Assembly: GCA_965661105.1 (NCBI GenBank)
Contig: CBFICR010000006.1
Span: 14,627 to 78,626, forward strand
Reading direction: 5' to 3'
Length of the DNA stretch: 64,000 nucleotides
Origin: Eutrophocola sp965661105
Lineage (GTDB): Bacteria > Pseudomonadota > Gammaproteobacteria > Pseudomonadales > Pseudohongiellaceae
Shown here piece after piece: positions 1 to 7,206 of this stretch. The notes below the pieces were generated by a model that did not search any database, was not told where the DNA came from, and saw only the letters and a program-made list of their open reading frames with translations. How positions within the stretch are numbered: position 1 is the first letter of the stretch; each line of letters begins with the position of its first letter. A program made the position numbers and the translations under genes.

Positions 1-154
1 AATGCCACAGATCCATAATACTGGTATCAGCGGCAGGTTCAGCCATTCTTTGTTCAGGGTCATACTGCGCCTGGTATTTCTTAAAGAGACCAAATACTGC
101 AGACCCCTCTGCACCGGAACCACCTGAAATATCTTTTTTTATCTCTGTTGCCAT
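1..154 (-). CDS. Partial CDS of unknown function, N-terminal 51 codons
   Basis: An open frame on the minus strand begins with ATG at 154 and runs off the left edge. The start follows an AAGGAA ribosome-binding sequence. The visible N-terminus begins MATEIKKDISGG and is hydrophilic, with no signal peptide or membrane segment. It lies just downstream of the small membrane protein gene ending at 201, and both follow a pilin gene on the same strand. It may therefore belong to a pilus-related transcription unit, but this is inferred from position only. The family is not recognisable from the part seen. Confidence 0.6.
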   Translation of the reverse strand, partial: MATEIKKDISGGSGAEGSAVFGLFKKYQAQYDPEQRMAEPAADTSIMDLWH

Positions 155-200
155 GAGTTCCTTATTGCCACCAGTGATCCATCTCGCGCTGAAATGAAAG

Positions 201-620
201 CTACCTTACAACACCACTTACCACCAGCTCACCGGCCTCATTGATTTCCACGAAGACACCATTCATGCTGGTGCTGATAATGTAACTCTTGCCCACAATT
301 TCATACCTGACGATCGCACCAAGTGCCGCGTTAGGCAGCACTGGTGGAAATATCTCATCCACCGTATTGGCATCCACCAGTCGTTTGGCTTCCCTCACCA
401 ATTCTGTCAGCTCGTTGGCGATGACCAGATTGTCAGGAACTTCGACACGATTGCCACTGTAAATATAATACGCCAGCCCAAAAAGCAGGAAAGGAATGAT
501 CAGGCCCGGGCGAATTTTCCGATGTCGCCGCGGTTTTATGTGGCTGATCTTTTCATCACTGGTCTGAAGCTGTGTTTCAGCATCACTGATCAGATCACTA
601 ATGTCATCATTTTTACTCAT
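201..620 (-). CDS. Small single-pass membrane protein, function unknown
   Basis: This 139-residue protein has a charged N-terminal third, one hydrophobic segment at about residues 38-55 (IIPFLLFGLAYYIY), and a C-terminal domain of about 80 residues ending in short beta-like strands. The arrangement suggests a cytoplasmic tail, one inner-membrane helix and a periplasmic domain. I chose the ATG at 620; an in-frame TTG at 632 would add four residues. It lies 48 bases behind the pilin gene that ends at 669 and before the partial gene at the left edge, so the three probably form one transcript. No family is recognised; a pilus-accessory role is a guess from context. Confidence 0.75.
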   Translation of the reverse strand: MSKNDDISDLISDAETQLQTSDEKISHIKPRRHRKIRPGLIIPFLLFGLAYYIYSGNRVEVPDNLVIANELTELVREAKRLVDANTVDEIFPPVLPNAALGAIVRYEIVGKSYIISTSMNGVFVEINEAGELVVSGVVR

Positions 621-668
621 GCTGGCTTCCAATAAAGCTCAATAGTGCAAGGGGGCGTAAACAAGGAA

Positions 669-1178
669 TTACGGAACAAAGGTTTTAATGCAGTCAGCTG
701 CTGTATTGTCTGACAACCTGGCATTGAAGGCGATGATAGCACTGGTGGAAAATCCGGAAGCTACCATCCCTCTTTGGTCCAGTTCATCATGTGTGGCACG
801 TGCCACACTCAGACCCAGGGGTCCCTCGCGGTCCAGGCTGGAGACCACAATAAAGACCGGATTGTAACCCCCTGCCACGTGGTTAGGCTGAAACCCCAGA
901 GACAGCCTTGCATAATCCTCGCTGGTCTGAAATTTTCCACTGGCCCTTTCATACAGATCATTGCAACTCTCGTAGGGACCCTCTTCCAGGTCTGCACGCA
1001 GCCCAGTTCGCAAACCATCGAAAATCAGGATAAGTTCGGCGGCCCTGGCACGCTCCTGGTAGCCCTGATACATGGGCAGGGACACCGCGCCCAGCAAGGC
1101 AATAATGGCAATGACAGTCAGTATTTCCAGCAGTGAAAATCCGGAATTTCGGGCTGGTTTTATATTCTGTTGTTTCAT
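669..1178 (-). CDS. Type IV pilin-like protein (class III prepilin signal)
   Basis: This 169-residue protein starts with a 13-residue leader ending in Gly13, followed by the mature N-terminus FSLLEILTVIAIIALLG. The Glu at mature position 5 and the hydrophobic helix are the hallmarks of type IV pilins and pseudopilins processed by PilD. Downstream is a globular domain with cysteines in ESCND and ADCIK that could form the usual C-terminal disulfide loop. The globular domain resembles the divergent pilin gene starting at 1382: both have a Y-A-x-LSLGF segment, a GY-(N/S)-PVF segment and an AR-A-(T/A)-HDE segment. The two are therefore paralogues. It is transcribed leftwards with the small membrane protein gene. 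Whether it is a major or minor pilin cannot be told. Confidence 0.88.
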   Translation of the reverse strand: MKQQNIKPARNSGFSLLEILTVIAIIALLGAVSLPMYQGYQERARAAELILIFDGLRTGLRADLEEGPYESCNDLYERASGKFQTSEDYARLSLGFQPNHVAGGYNPVFIVVSSLDREGPLGLSVARATHDELDQRGMVASGFSTSAIIAFNARLSDNTAADCIKTFVP

Positions 1179-1381
1179 AATTTTACCGTCAATATCACTA
1201 ATCGCGCTTTAAGCTTTACGAAAAATCGTAGTATTAAAAAGTATACTTCAAGAAGATAAGCAACGGATTATAAAAGAAATTTACATAAAAAACCCGGTTT
1301 GCTATAGTTTCCGGCATACTCTATCTACCCCATTCACCTTTTTATATTTCCAAACATCCATACTTTTTCAGAGCATATATC
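1179..1381. promoter_or_regulatory. Divergent promoter region between two pilin genes
   Basis: This 203-base AT-rich gap separates two divergently transcribed pilin paralogues and must hold the promoters of both. I found no convincing sigma-70 pair or sigma-54 box here by eye. The arrangement would allow the two genes to be controlled together. Confidence 0.4.
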
Positions 1382-2332
1382 ATGACCTGCATCGAAGCCC
1401 GTAACAGGCTTACTTTTTCCAAAGGGTTCACTGTACTTGAACTGCTTACTGTGATCGCTGTTATTGGCGTGATGACCGCGATCGCCATACCTACCTACCA
1501 ATACTTTATTCGTAAATCCCAAACCGCAGAAATCCTGCTCAGCTATGATGACATGCGACAAAGAGTTCAGACACTGTTAGCCCAGGGCTTGGTCAATGAC
1601 TGTAGTGAACTTGCCAGCCAGCTGACGGTCAGCCTGGGCCATGAATATGCCAATCTCAGCCTGGGTTTTGATGCCGTCAACGGCCAGACTGGCCAGGGCT
1701 ATTCCCCGGTGTTTCTGGTGTGTGCCAATGCCACCCAGCAAGGTGCTCTGGGCATGGAAATCGCACGCGCCGCCCATGATGAATTTGTCCTGACCAACAC
1801 GGTGAGTCCCTTAGCCGTACTAACCGACAGCCTGGTGAGTTTTTCGGTCCCCATCGGCGATGGAACAGCAGCCTGCATGACACCGGTTCAGCAGGCAACC
1901 AGCACATCAGGTTGCGGCTCAGCTCCAGCACAATCTCAGCCCCAATCTCAGCCCCAAACTACCCAGCAAACGGCTCCGGCAGCTGCTGCCGGCCCGCCGG
2001 TACCCGCAGGAATGAAGGCTGGTACAACACCTCTGGCCCCCTGGGTGCCGGCAAATGCTGCACCCAGACAGATTGGCTCTGCCGGCGGTAGTCAAAGTCT
2101 AAACGTCAATATGCGGGGTTACGCCAATTTTCTGCGGGCTAGCAGTCCGGATCCAAGCGCCCCGGTACAGATTGTAGGCATACGCGTCGAAGGTGCGACA
2201 GCCTCAATGCCGCAAGCCGATGGTTTTGCTTCGGTCACGTTTGATGCCCCAGGTACTGGCAGAGCCCGGGTCTGGCTGACCCTTGACAATGGGCATGGCC
2301 AGAACGAGATCGAGGCCTATATCACTCGCTAA
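1382..2332 (+). CDS. Type IV pilin-like protein with Gln/Pro linker and extra C-terminal domain
   Basis: This 316-residue protein has a 15-residue leader ending in Gly15, then FTVLELLTVIAVIGVM, with Glu at mature position 5. A pilin-type globular domain covers about residues 45-166, with Cys74 and Cys166 as likely disulfide partners. A low-complexity linker rich in Gln, Pro, Ala and Ser spans about 167-225. It is followed by a domain of about 90 residues with alternating polar and hydrophobic stretches (about 226-316) that I do not recognise. Ordinary pilins are 140-180 residues, so the linker and extra domain are additions, perhaps a displayed adhesin-like module (inference). A leaderless copy of the same globular domain lies directly downstream at about 2448-2945. 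Confidence 0.85.
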   Translation: MTCIEARNRLTFSKGFTVLELLTVIAVIGVMTAIAIPTYQYFIRKSQTAEILLSYDDMRQRVQTLLAQGLVNDCSELASQLTVSLGHEYANLSLGFDAVNGQTGQGYSPVFLVCANATQQGALGMEIARAAHDEFVLTNTVSPLAVLTDSLVSFSVPIGDGTAACMTPVQQATSTSGCGSAPAQSQPQSQPQTTQQTAPAAAAGPPVPAGMKAGTTPLAPWVPANAAPRQIGSAGGSQSLNVNMRGYANFLRASSPDPSAPVQIVGIRVEGATASMPQADGFASVTFDAPGTGRARVWLTLDNGHGQNEIEAYITR

Positions 2333-2447
2333 CCGGACCATCAGCTGGAAAACAGGCTTGCACTGCCCAATACTACGGTGGCAAAGGTCAGTAGCAATTT
2401 TGTCAACTAATCATCTCTTGGACACAAGTCTGACCCCATGAACAAGG

Positions 2448-3492
2448 CAGGCCCAGCTGGCAAGCACTTCAGTCTCTGAATGCAGTGATCTCCAGCAAAT
2501 GGTGCTCCCAGCCTGGGTCACGAATACGCCAATCTCAGTCTGGGTTTTGATGCCGTCAACGGCCAGACCGGCCAGGGTTATACCCCGGTATTTCTGGTCT
2601 GTGCCAGTAACGCCCAGCAAGGAGCGCTGGGGCTGGAATTCGCCCGCGCCGCCCATGATGAATTTGTCCTGACCAATACTGTCAGCCCGGGCGCTATGCT
2701 GACCGACTCCATCGTCAGCTTCTCCGTGCCACTGGATGATCCCGATGACGCAGCCTGCATGATCCCGTTGGTGCAGAGTGCCGTGGCAACCGGGTGTTCC
2801 AGCGCGCCGGCACAAACACCACCCGCCCAGGTTATCAGCCAGGCACCGGCAGCGGTCCCCTACGTGCCCCCCCAGAACCCGGCTCCTGTCGTCCAGACTG
2901 CGACACCCCAGCCCCCGAAGTGCTCAATGCCCTGGGCGGCGTAGCGCCAGCCCAGCAGCAGGAAGTCGCCTCCGTTCTGGATAAGTTGACCCAGGATGCC
3001 GATATGCTGGCTGCGATGACCCAAACCATGAACAGTGGCCAAGTTCTTGGCCTGCCTGGTGATATGTATTATGCCAATATGCAAGCTTGTCCAGGTGAAC
3101 TAGACATGGTCGGGTATGACGAATATGGCCCGACCTGCGCCCAGGATTTCGGGAATATGTGCCCCTTGAACCGCGATGGCACGCCGAATCCTCTTGGTGG
3201 CTGTTACGTGGCGGCAATGTGCAAGGTCTCCTGTGGCGTCACGAAGCCTGCCTCTGAAGCCGTCGTGGAAGCCATTTTTTGGGGTGGTTATCACTCGACT
3301 AATGATTACTGCACGGGAAAGTTTGGCCCCAGGATTCAGGCTTCCTGTGACCAAATAGCTGAATGGGATGCCAAGATCGCCGCTGGAGAAAACCCTGTGC
3401 TGAGAAACCTTGGCTTTACTCTGCTTGAGCTGATTACCCTGATTGCCATTCTCGCGGCAATGAAGGTAATAAAGGAAAAACTTTCTGACTGA
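2448..3492 (+). pseudogene. Leaderless, frameshifted pilin paralogue with Cys-rich C-terminal part
   Basis: From about 2513 one frame encodes a close copy of the upstream pilin globular domain (LGHEYANLSLGFDAVNGQTG is nearly identical). The part that should hold the leader and hydrophobic helix is missing, and an in-frame TGA stands at 2486. The frame continues through a Pro/Gln linker and stops at 2944. A second frame picks up within the same C-rich stretch near 2905-2920 and runs to 3492. It encodes a cysteine-rich domain with about nine Cys residues. One missing base in a C run (2866-2872 or near 2912) would join the two frames. The last 30 residues hold a second prepilin-like motif, GFTLLELITLIAIL, then a stop. 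Without a leader the copy is probably not made as a pilin. Confidence 0.7.
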
Positions 3493-3537
3493 TTTTTTTC
3501 CAGCCTTTATCGGCTTAGCTGCTTTCTTTAATCGTTG

Positions 3538-5046
3538 TTATTGAAAAGTATAGTAATAGCGCATTTCTATCTGGTCGCGTTCCACAAGATTGCCATCAAT
3601 AATATAAGGACGAAAAGGGGCATTTCTCAGGTAACGCCTGAGGCGGTCCGCAACCTCATAAGCGTCGCGGTCACTTTTATCCAGCACCTTGATTCCACCT
3701 GCTGTGCCATTGCTGTTAATGGAGTAGGACACATCAAGGTAACCGGAATAATTGAGCGGCGTTTCAACACTGATGGAAAATTTCTCACGGCTATTGGGCC
3801 GGGCAGTAAACAATGGGAGTTGCACAGGAATTTCTGGTGAAAAAAGCAGAGATATGGACTCAGGGGACAAAGCCAGTTCCCGGGCCCTTGCAAAAGCCTG
3901 TGCATATTCCTCTCTGGCAGCATCTTGCCAGCCAAATACCAGGTGCCAGTCAGCCAGTTCAATCCTTGCCCTGACGCGCTCCATATCTGTGGTGGTTTCA
4001 TCCAGCTCAAGATAGGCCAGGATACGCTCAAAGGTTTTAATGCCCAGTTCATAGCCTTCATTATTTCGGCGCAGGTAGGTCCAGCGATTTGGCAGATTGG
4101 CACTAACACGCGCAGAGGTCAGGTAGTAATGGGGATTGAAGATTAATTCGCTGCTAAAACCAGCCAGAAAAATGGTTTCCAGATATTTGTATTCCAGTTC
4201 CAGAAGTCGAGGATGCTCAAAACGCTCATTTTCAATAAGCGTGGAAATCGCATCGGCATAATGCCTTCTGGCTCTGTACAAACTTTCCAGCGCGAATTGC
4301 CTAGCATATTCCGGGGCGCCAGGGGCATCCATACCGCCGAGTCTGAACATGGAAATCGCACTGGGGTCAGTGGTTACCAATAGTGACTGTGAAAACGTTT
4401 CCATATTGTAATCTGCGATTTCAGCCAGTGACCTAACTTGCTCCATACTGCCTTGATCATGCAGTTTCTGGCTCAAAAACAACAGGTAACGTTGTTGCTC
4501 ATTAACAGATTCAAAGTCTTCTCTTGCCAGGTAGCTTTTTATCAGCCCCTCAATAATAGGTATCTGTCCGCGATCATAGAGACCATAGTTGATGCGGCTT
4601 ATATGATCCGCTCGCTGGAGCAGCGCAATCGCCTCAAGATGATTATCCTGACGCTGGTATAAACTACCCAGCGTCAGTAAATTTTGGATCAGCTGAGGTG
4701 AAAACTGTCCATCCTGTCGTTCCAGCTCACTGATCTCGAATTGATAAGCAGAAATCTCCTGCCCGGAAATGTCAGGCAATTCTGGCTGCGGAAAGGGCAT
4801 TGGCATAATCAGGAACTTATTATCAGCCTCCTCACCAAACAATGACTCTAACTGCATGCCCTTTACACCCTGCTCCTGCAACCGGCCTGTAGTGGATTTA
4901 TCCAGCAAAACCCCATCAAATATCATTGCGTCCAGGATCTCGTCACTCTGGGCATGCGTAACACAGGAGAATGACAGGCAGAGGTGGATTACCAGAACAA
5001 GAGACAGGCGGCAGGATGCGTGTTGTTTAATATGCAAAATATACAT
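3538..5046 (-). CDS. Exported TPR-like repeat protein with TonB-like C-terminus
   Basis: This 502-residue protein begins with a signal peptide ending near THAQS at residue 33. The middle (about 90-400) is helical and looks like degenerate tetratricopeptide-type repeats, for example NLLTLGSLYQRQDNHLEAIALL. The last 80 residues (SGYLDVSYSINSNGTAGGIK and onwards) resemble the TonB/energy-transduction C-terminal fold. It is probably periplasmic or attached to the outer membrane. It faces the pilin pseudogene, separated by 45 bases, and is monocistronic in this window. No specific function is recognised; a role in envelope assembly is possible only by analogy. Confidence 0.75.
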   Translation of the reverse strand: MYILHIKQHASCRLSLVLVIHLCLSFSCVTHAQSDEILDAMIFDGVLLDKSTTGRLQEQGVKGMQLESLFGEEADNKFLIMPMPFPQPELPDISGQEISAYQFEISELERQDGQFSPQLIQNLLTLGSLYQRQDNHLEAIALLQRADHISRINYGLYDRGQIPIIEGLIKSYLAREDFESVNEQQRYLLFLSQKLHDQGSMEQVRSLAEIADYNMETFSQSLLVTTDPSAISMFRLGGMDAPGAPEYARQFALESLYRARRHYADAISTLIENERFEHPRLLELEYKYLETIFLAGFSSELIFNPHYYLTSARVSANLPNRWTYLRRNNEGYELGIKTFERILAYLELDETTTDMERVRARIELADWHLVFGWQDAAREEYAQAFARARELALSPESISLLFSPEIPVQLPLFTARPNSREKFSISVETPLNYSGYLDVSYSINSNGTAGGIKVLDKSDRDAYEVADRLRRYLRNAPFRPYIIDGNLVERDQIEMRYYYTFQ

Positions 5047-5316
5047 GCCACATTCATTACTATTATATGTGCCGGATACAGAAAAAATTCATACCCTGTT
5101 ATGTCAGACTTACAAAACAGGGCTTTTCTTTCAATGATACTGGCGAATAATAATTAACTTTATACGCTGAAAGAGCCTGTTTGTATTAATTCTTTGTATC
5201 AGAATGTTCTCAAGCGCCGATTAGTATTTCCATCGTTTTCATAAAAGCCCATTATTAGAAAAAAAATCGAACTTCCACTTTCGTTCTATTGGTCTGCTTC
5301 TTCTTATTTTTGAATT
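5047..5316. other. Intergenic region with a 75-bp imperfect inverted repeat
   Basis: This 270-base gap lies between the start of the TPR-like gene and the end of the symporter gene. An imperfect inverted repeat spans about 5111-5185, with the arms TACAAAACAGGGCTTTTC and GAAAGAGCCTGTTTGTA. It may end transcription of the symporter operon or be a relic of a small mobile repeat. Nothing else is recognised. Confidence 0.4.
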
Positions 5317-6843
5317 TCAGGTCTCAATTTTTCCCCCTTTTTCAGTCAGGCTCACGAGACCTTTAGGGTCCAGTTTACTAACAATAACGGCAACGAAGCC
5401 GGAAACCAGGAAAGCTGGCAGTAATACATCCAGGGCATTCAGATAGACAGTGCCATTGGCCCAGCCGATTATGGTCAACAACGGCGGTATGGCAAACTTG
5501 AACAATAGCGTTGAAAGGAAGCCAGTCACCATGGCGCACTTGGCACCCAGTGCTGTGAGACTGGACCAGCACAAACTGAGTATCATCACCGGGCAGAATG
5601 TTGCAGCAATACCTGACCAGCCAAAAATGATAACCCAGAAAATCCCGTTTTCCAGATCATAAAGCAGAATGCCCATGCCAATGCCAAAGGAAAGCAATGC
5701 CAGAATCATTGTCACTTTCTGGCTTAACTTCATTAGCGCACTATCACTCATTTCCGGGTGCCGGGTTTTTTGCCAGTAATCCCTGACTGCCGAACTGGAA
5801 GCCAGTACCAACAGGGAATCGATAGTAGACATAATAGCGGCCAGCACCATGGCGATATAAACACCGGCGAAGAAAGGTAACAGTAAGGACTGTGACATCA
5901 CCGGAAGAATATTGTCGGAATCAAAGCCAAGATCGGCATCTGTGAAGAGCGCCCTGCCTGTCAACCCCAGCATCACTGCACCTGTATCAGCCAGGAATGT
6001 CCAGCAAAGTGCGACACCTGCTCCTTTGTTAATCTGACTTTCATCCCGAATGGAAATAAAGCGTACAAAAACCTGGGGAGAACCGAGAAAACCAATGCCT
6101 ATGGCAAGAAAACCAAGTGTCTGCATCAGGGACAGCGTTGTCCAGCCCTGCCCGGCTGTGAGGGACAGATGAGCAGGAAAACTATTGCCCAGAGACTGTA
6201 ACAGATTGGTAATACCGCCCAGTTCCAGCAGTCCGATAAGCGGCAACAGGACCAGGCCACACACCATCAGCAAGCCCTGGAATACATCGGACCAGACCAC
6301 GGCGATGAAACCGCCTTTGGTGATATAGAGAAGCACTACGATAAAACCAATGGTAGCCCCCAGATAGTGGTTAATGTCGAGAAAGGAATTAAAGGCTTTG
6401 CCGGTAGCGAAAACCTGGGAGCCAGCATAGATGGGAACGAAAACCACCAACGCGCCGGCAGCGATCAGACGCAGCCAGTGGCCATCGTCACGAAAGCGGG
6501 ATTCCAGATAGTCAGGAATGGTGACACTGTCATACTGATCAGTGAGTCGCTTGAAGGGTTTAGCCATCCACAGCCAGGCAATAGCGACGCCCAATAACTC
6601 ACCCAGCATGATCCATAAGCCCTGCAAGCCCACCGCAAAACCGGTACCGGTCAGCCCCAGTAACAACCAGGCCGATTCACCGGTGGCTCGTGCTGAAAAA
6701 GCCACATTAATAAAACCGAGTTTTTTGCCAGCCGCATAATAGTCCCGGATGTCATGCATGCGGCGCGAGGCAAGGTAGCCGATTATCAGGAGCACACTGC
6801 AGTAGAGAAATACCGCAGTGGATTTCCAGAACAGATCGTTGAT
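5317..6843 (-). CDS. Sodium:solute symporter (PutP-like, SSS family), probable ATC start
   Basis: The sequence is an SSS-family permease with about 12-13 transmembrane helices, an early ATGESAWLLLGLTG stretch like the substrate/sodium site of PutP, and a late helix AAIMSTIDSLLVLASS matching the conserved TM8 sodium site. It would import a small organic acid, amino acid or aromatic-derived substrate with Na+. The first GTG (6795) is too far inside and leaves out part of the first helix. A strong AAGGAGG at 6849-6855 is followed after five bases by an in-frame ATC at 6843. That start adds 16 residues (M/I-NDLFWKSTAVFLYCS), giving 508 residues and a complete first helix. It lies 33 bases downstream of the cytochrome c gene, in one operon with the flavoprotein. 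Confidence 0.85.
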   Translation of the reverse strand: MNDLFWKSTAVFLYCSVLLIIGYLASRRMHDIRDYYAAGKKLGFINVAFSARATGESAWLLLGLTGTGFAVGLQGLWIMLGELLGVAIAWLWMAKPFKRLTDQYDSVTIPDYLESRFRDDGHWLRLIAAGALVVFVPIYAGSQVFATGKAFNSFLDINHYLGATIGFIVVLLYITKGGFIAVVWSDVFQGLLMVCGLVLLPLIGLLELGGITNLLQSLGNSFPAHLSLTAGQGWTTLSLMQTLGFLAIGIGFLGSPQVFVRFISIRDESQINKGAGVALCWTFLADTGAVMLGLTGRALFTDADLGFDSDNILPVMSQSLLLPFFAGVYIAMVLAAIMSTIDSLLVLASSSAVRDYWQKTRHPEMSDSALMKLSQKVTMILALLSFGIGMGILLYDLENGIFWVIIFGWSGIAATFCPVMILSLCWSSLTALGAKCAMVTGFLSTLLFKFAIPPLLTIIGWANGTVYLNALDVLLPAFLVSGFVAVIVSKLDPKGLVSLTEKGGKIET

Positions 6844-6848
6844 AACCG

Positions 6849-6855
6849 CCTCCTT
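6849..6855 (-). promoter_or_regulatory. Strong Shine-Dalgarno before a non-canonical ATC start
   Basis: AAGGAGG is a perfect match to the anti-Shine-Dalgarno. No ATG, GTG or TTG in the symporter frame lies within normal distance. The codon at the right spacing is ATC at 6843-6841. Confidence 0.6.
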
Positions 6856-6876
6856 TTTATAGTTGGAAAGGGCAGA

Positions 6877-7206
6877 CTATCGTGGTGACAGGTAGGCGCC
6901 GATATCGGCAAGCTCTTTGTCGCTGATCTCGGTCTTGCGAAAAGGTGGCATGATTTTCACGCCGTTGCGCACAAAGGCAGCGACCAGTGCCGGGGTGAGA
7001 TCAAGACGCTGCTCCAGAACCGCCGGCTTTTCACCCTTGTAAAGAAACTCCAGTGCCGCGGTGCCAGGGTGTTTGCGTGCCCCCGGGGCATGGCAGGGCG
7101 AACACCAGTGCTCATAAACTGCCTTGCCATTTACCGGATCACCGGACTGGGCCAGTGAACCAGCACTCATCAATACACTGGCCAGCAGAATGAATGCCTT
7201 ATACAT
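6877..7206 (-). CDS. Cytochrome c subunit of a VAO/PCMH-type dehydrogenase
   Basis: This 109-residue protein has a signal peptide (about residues 1-20, ending SLAQS), a haem-binding CSPCH at 35-39, and Met86 in KIMPPF as likely axial ligand. It is a class I periplasmic cytochrome c similar in size to PchC of p-cresol methylhydroxylase and the cytochrome subunit of eugenol hydroxylase. The open frame continues upstream, but the ATG at 7206 starts exactly at the signal peptide and overlaps the flavoprotein stop by eight bases. The overlap implies translational coupling. It would take electrons from the flavoprotein and pass them to the respiratory chain. Confidence 0.88.
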   Translation of the reverse strand: MYKAFILLASVLMSAGSLAQSGDPVNGKAVYEHWCSPCHAPGARKHPGTAALEFLYKGEKPAVLEQRLDLTPALVAAFVRNGVKIMPPFRKTEISDKELADIGAYLSPR

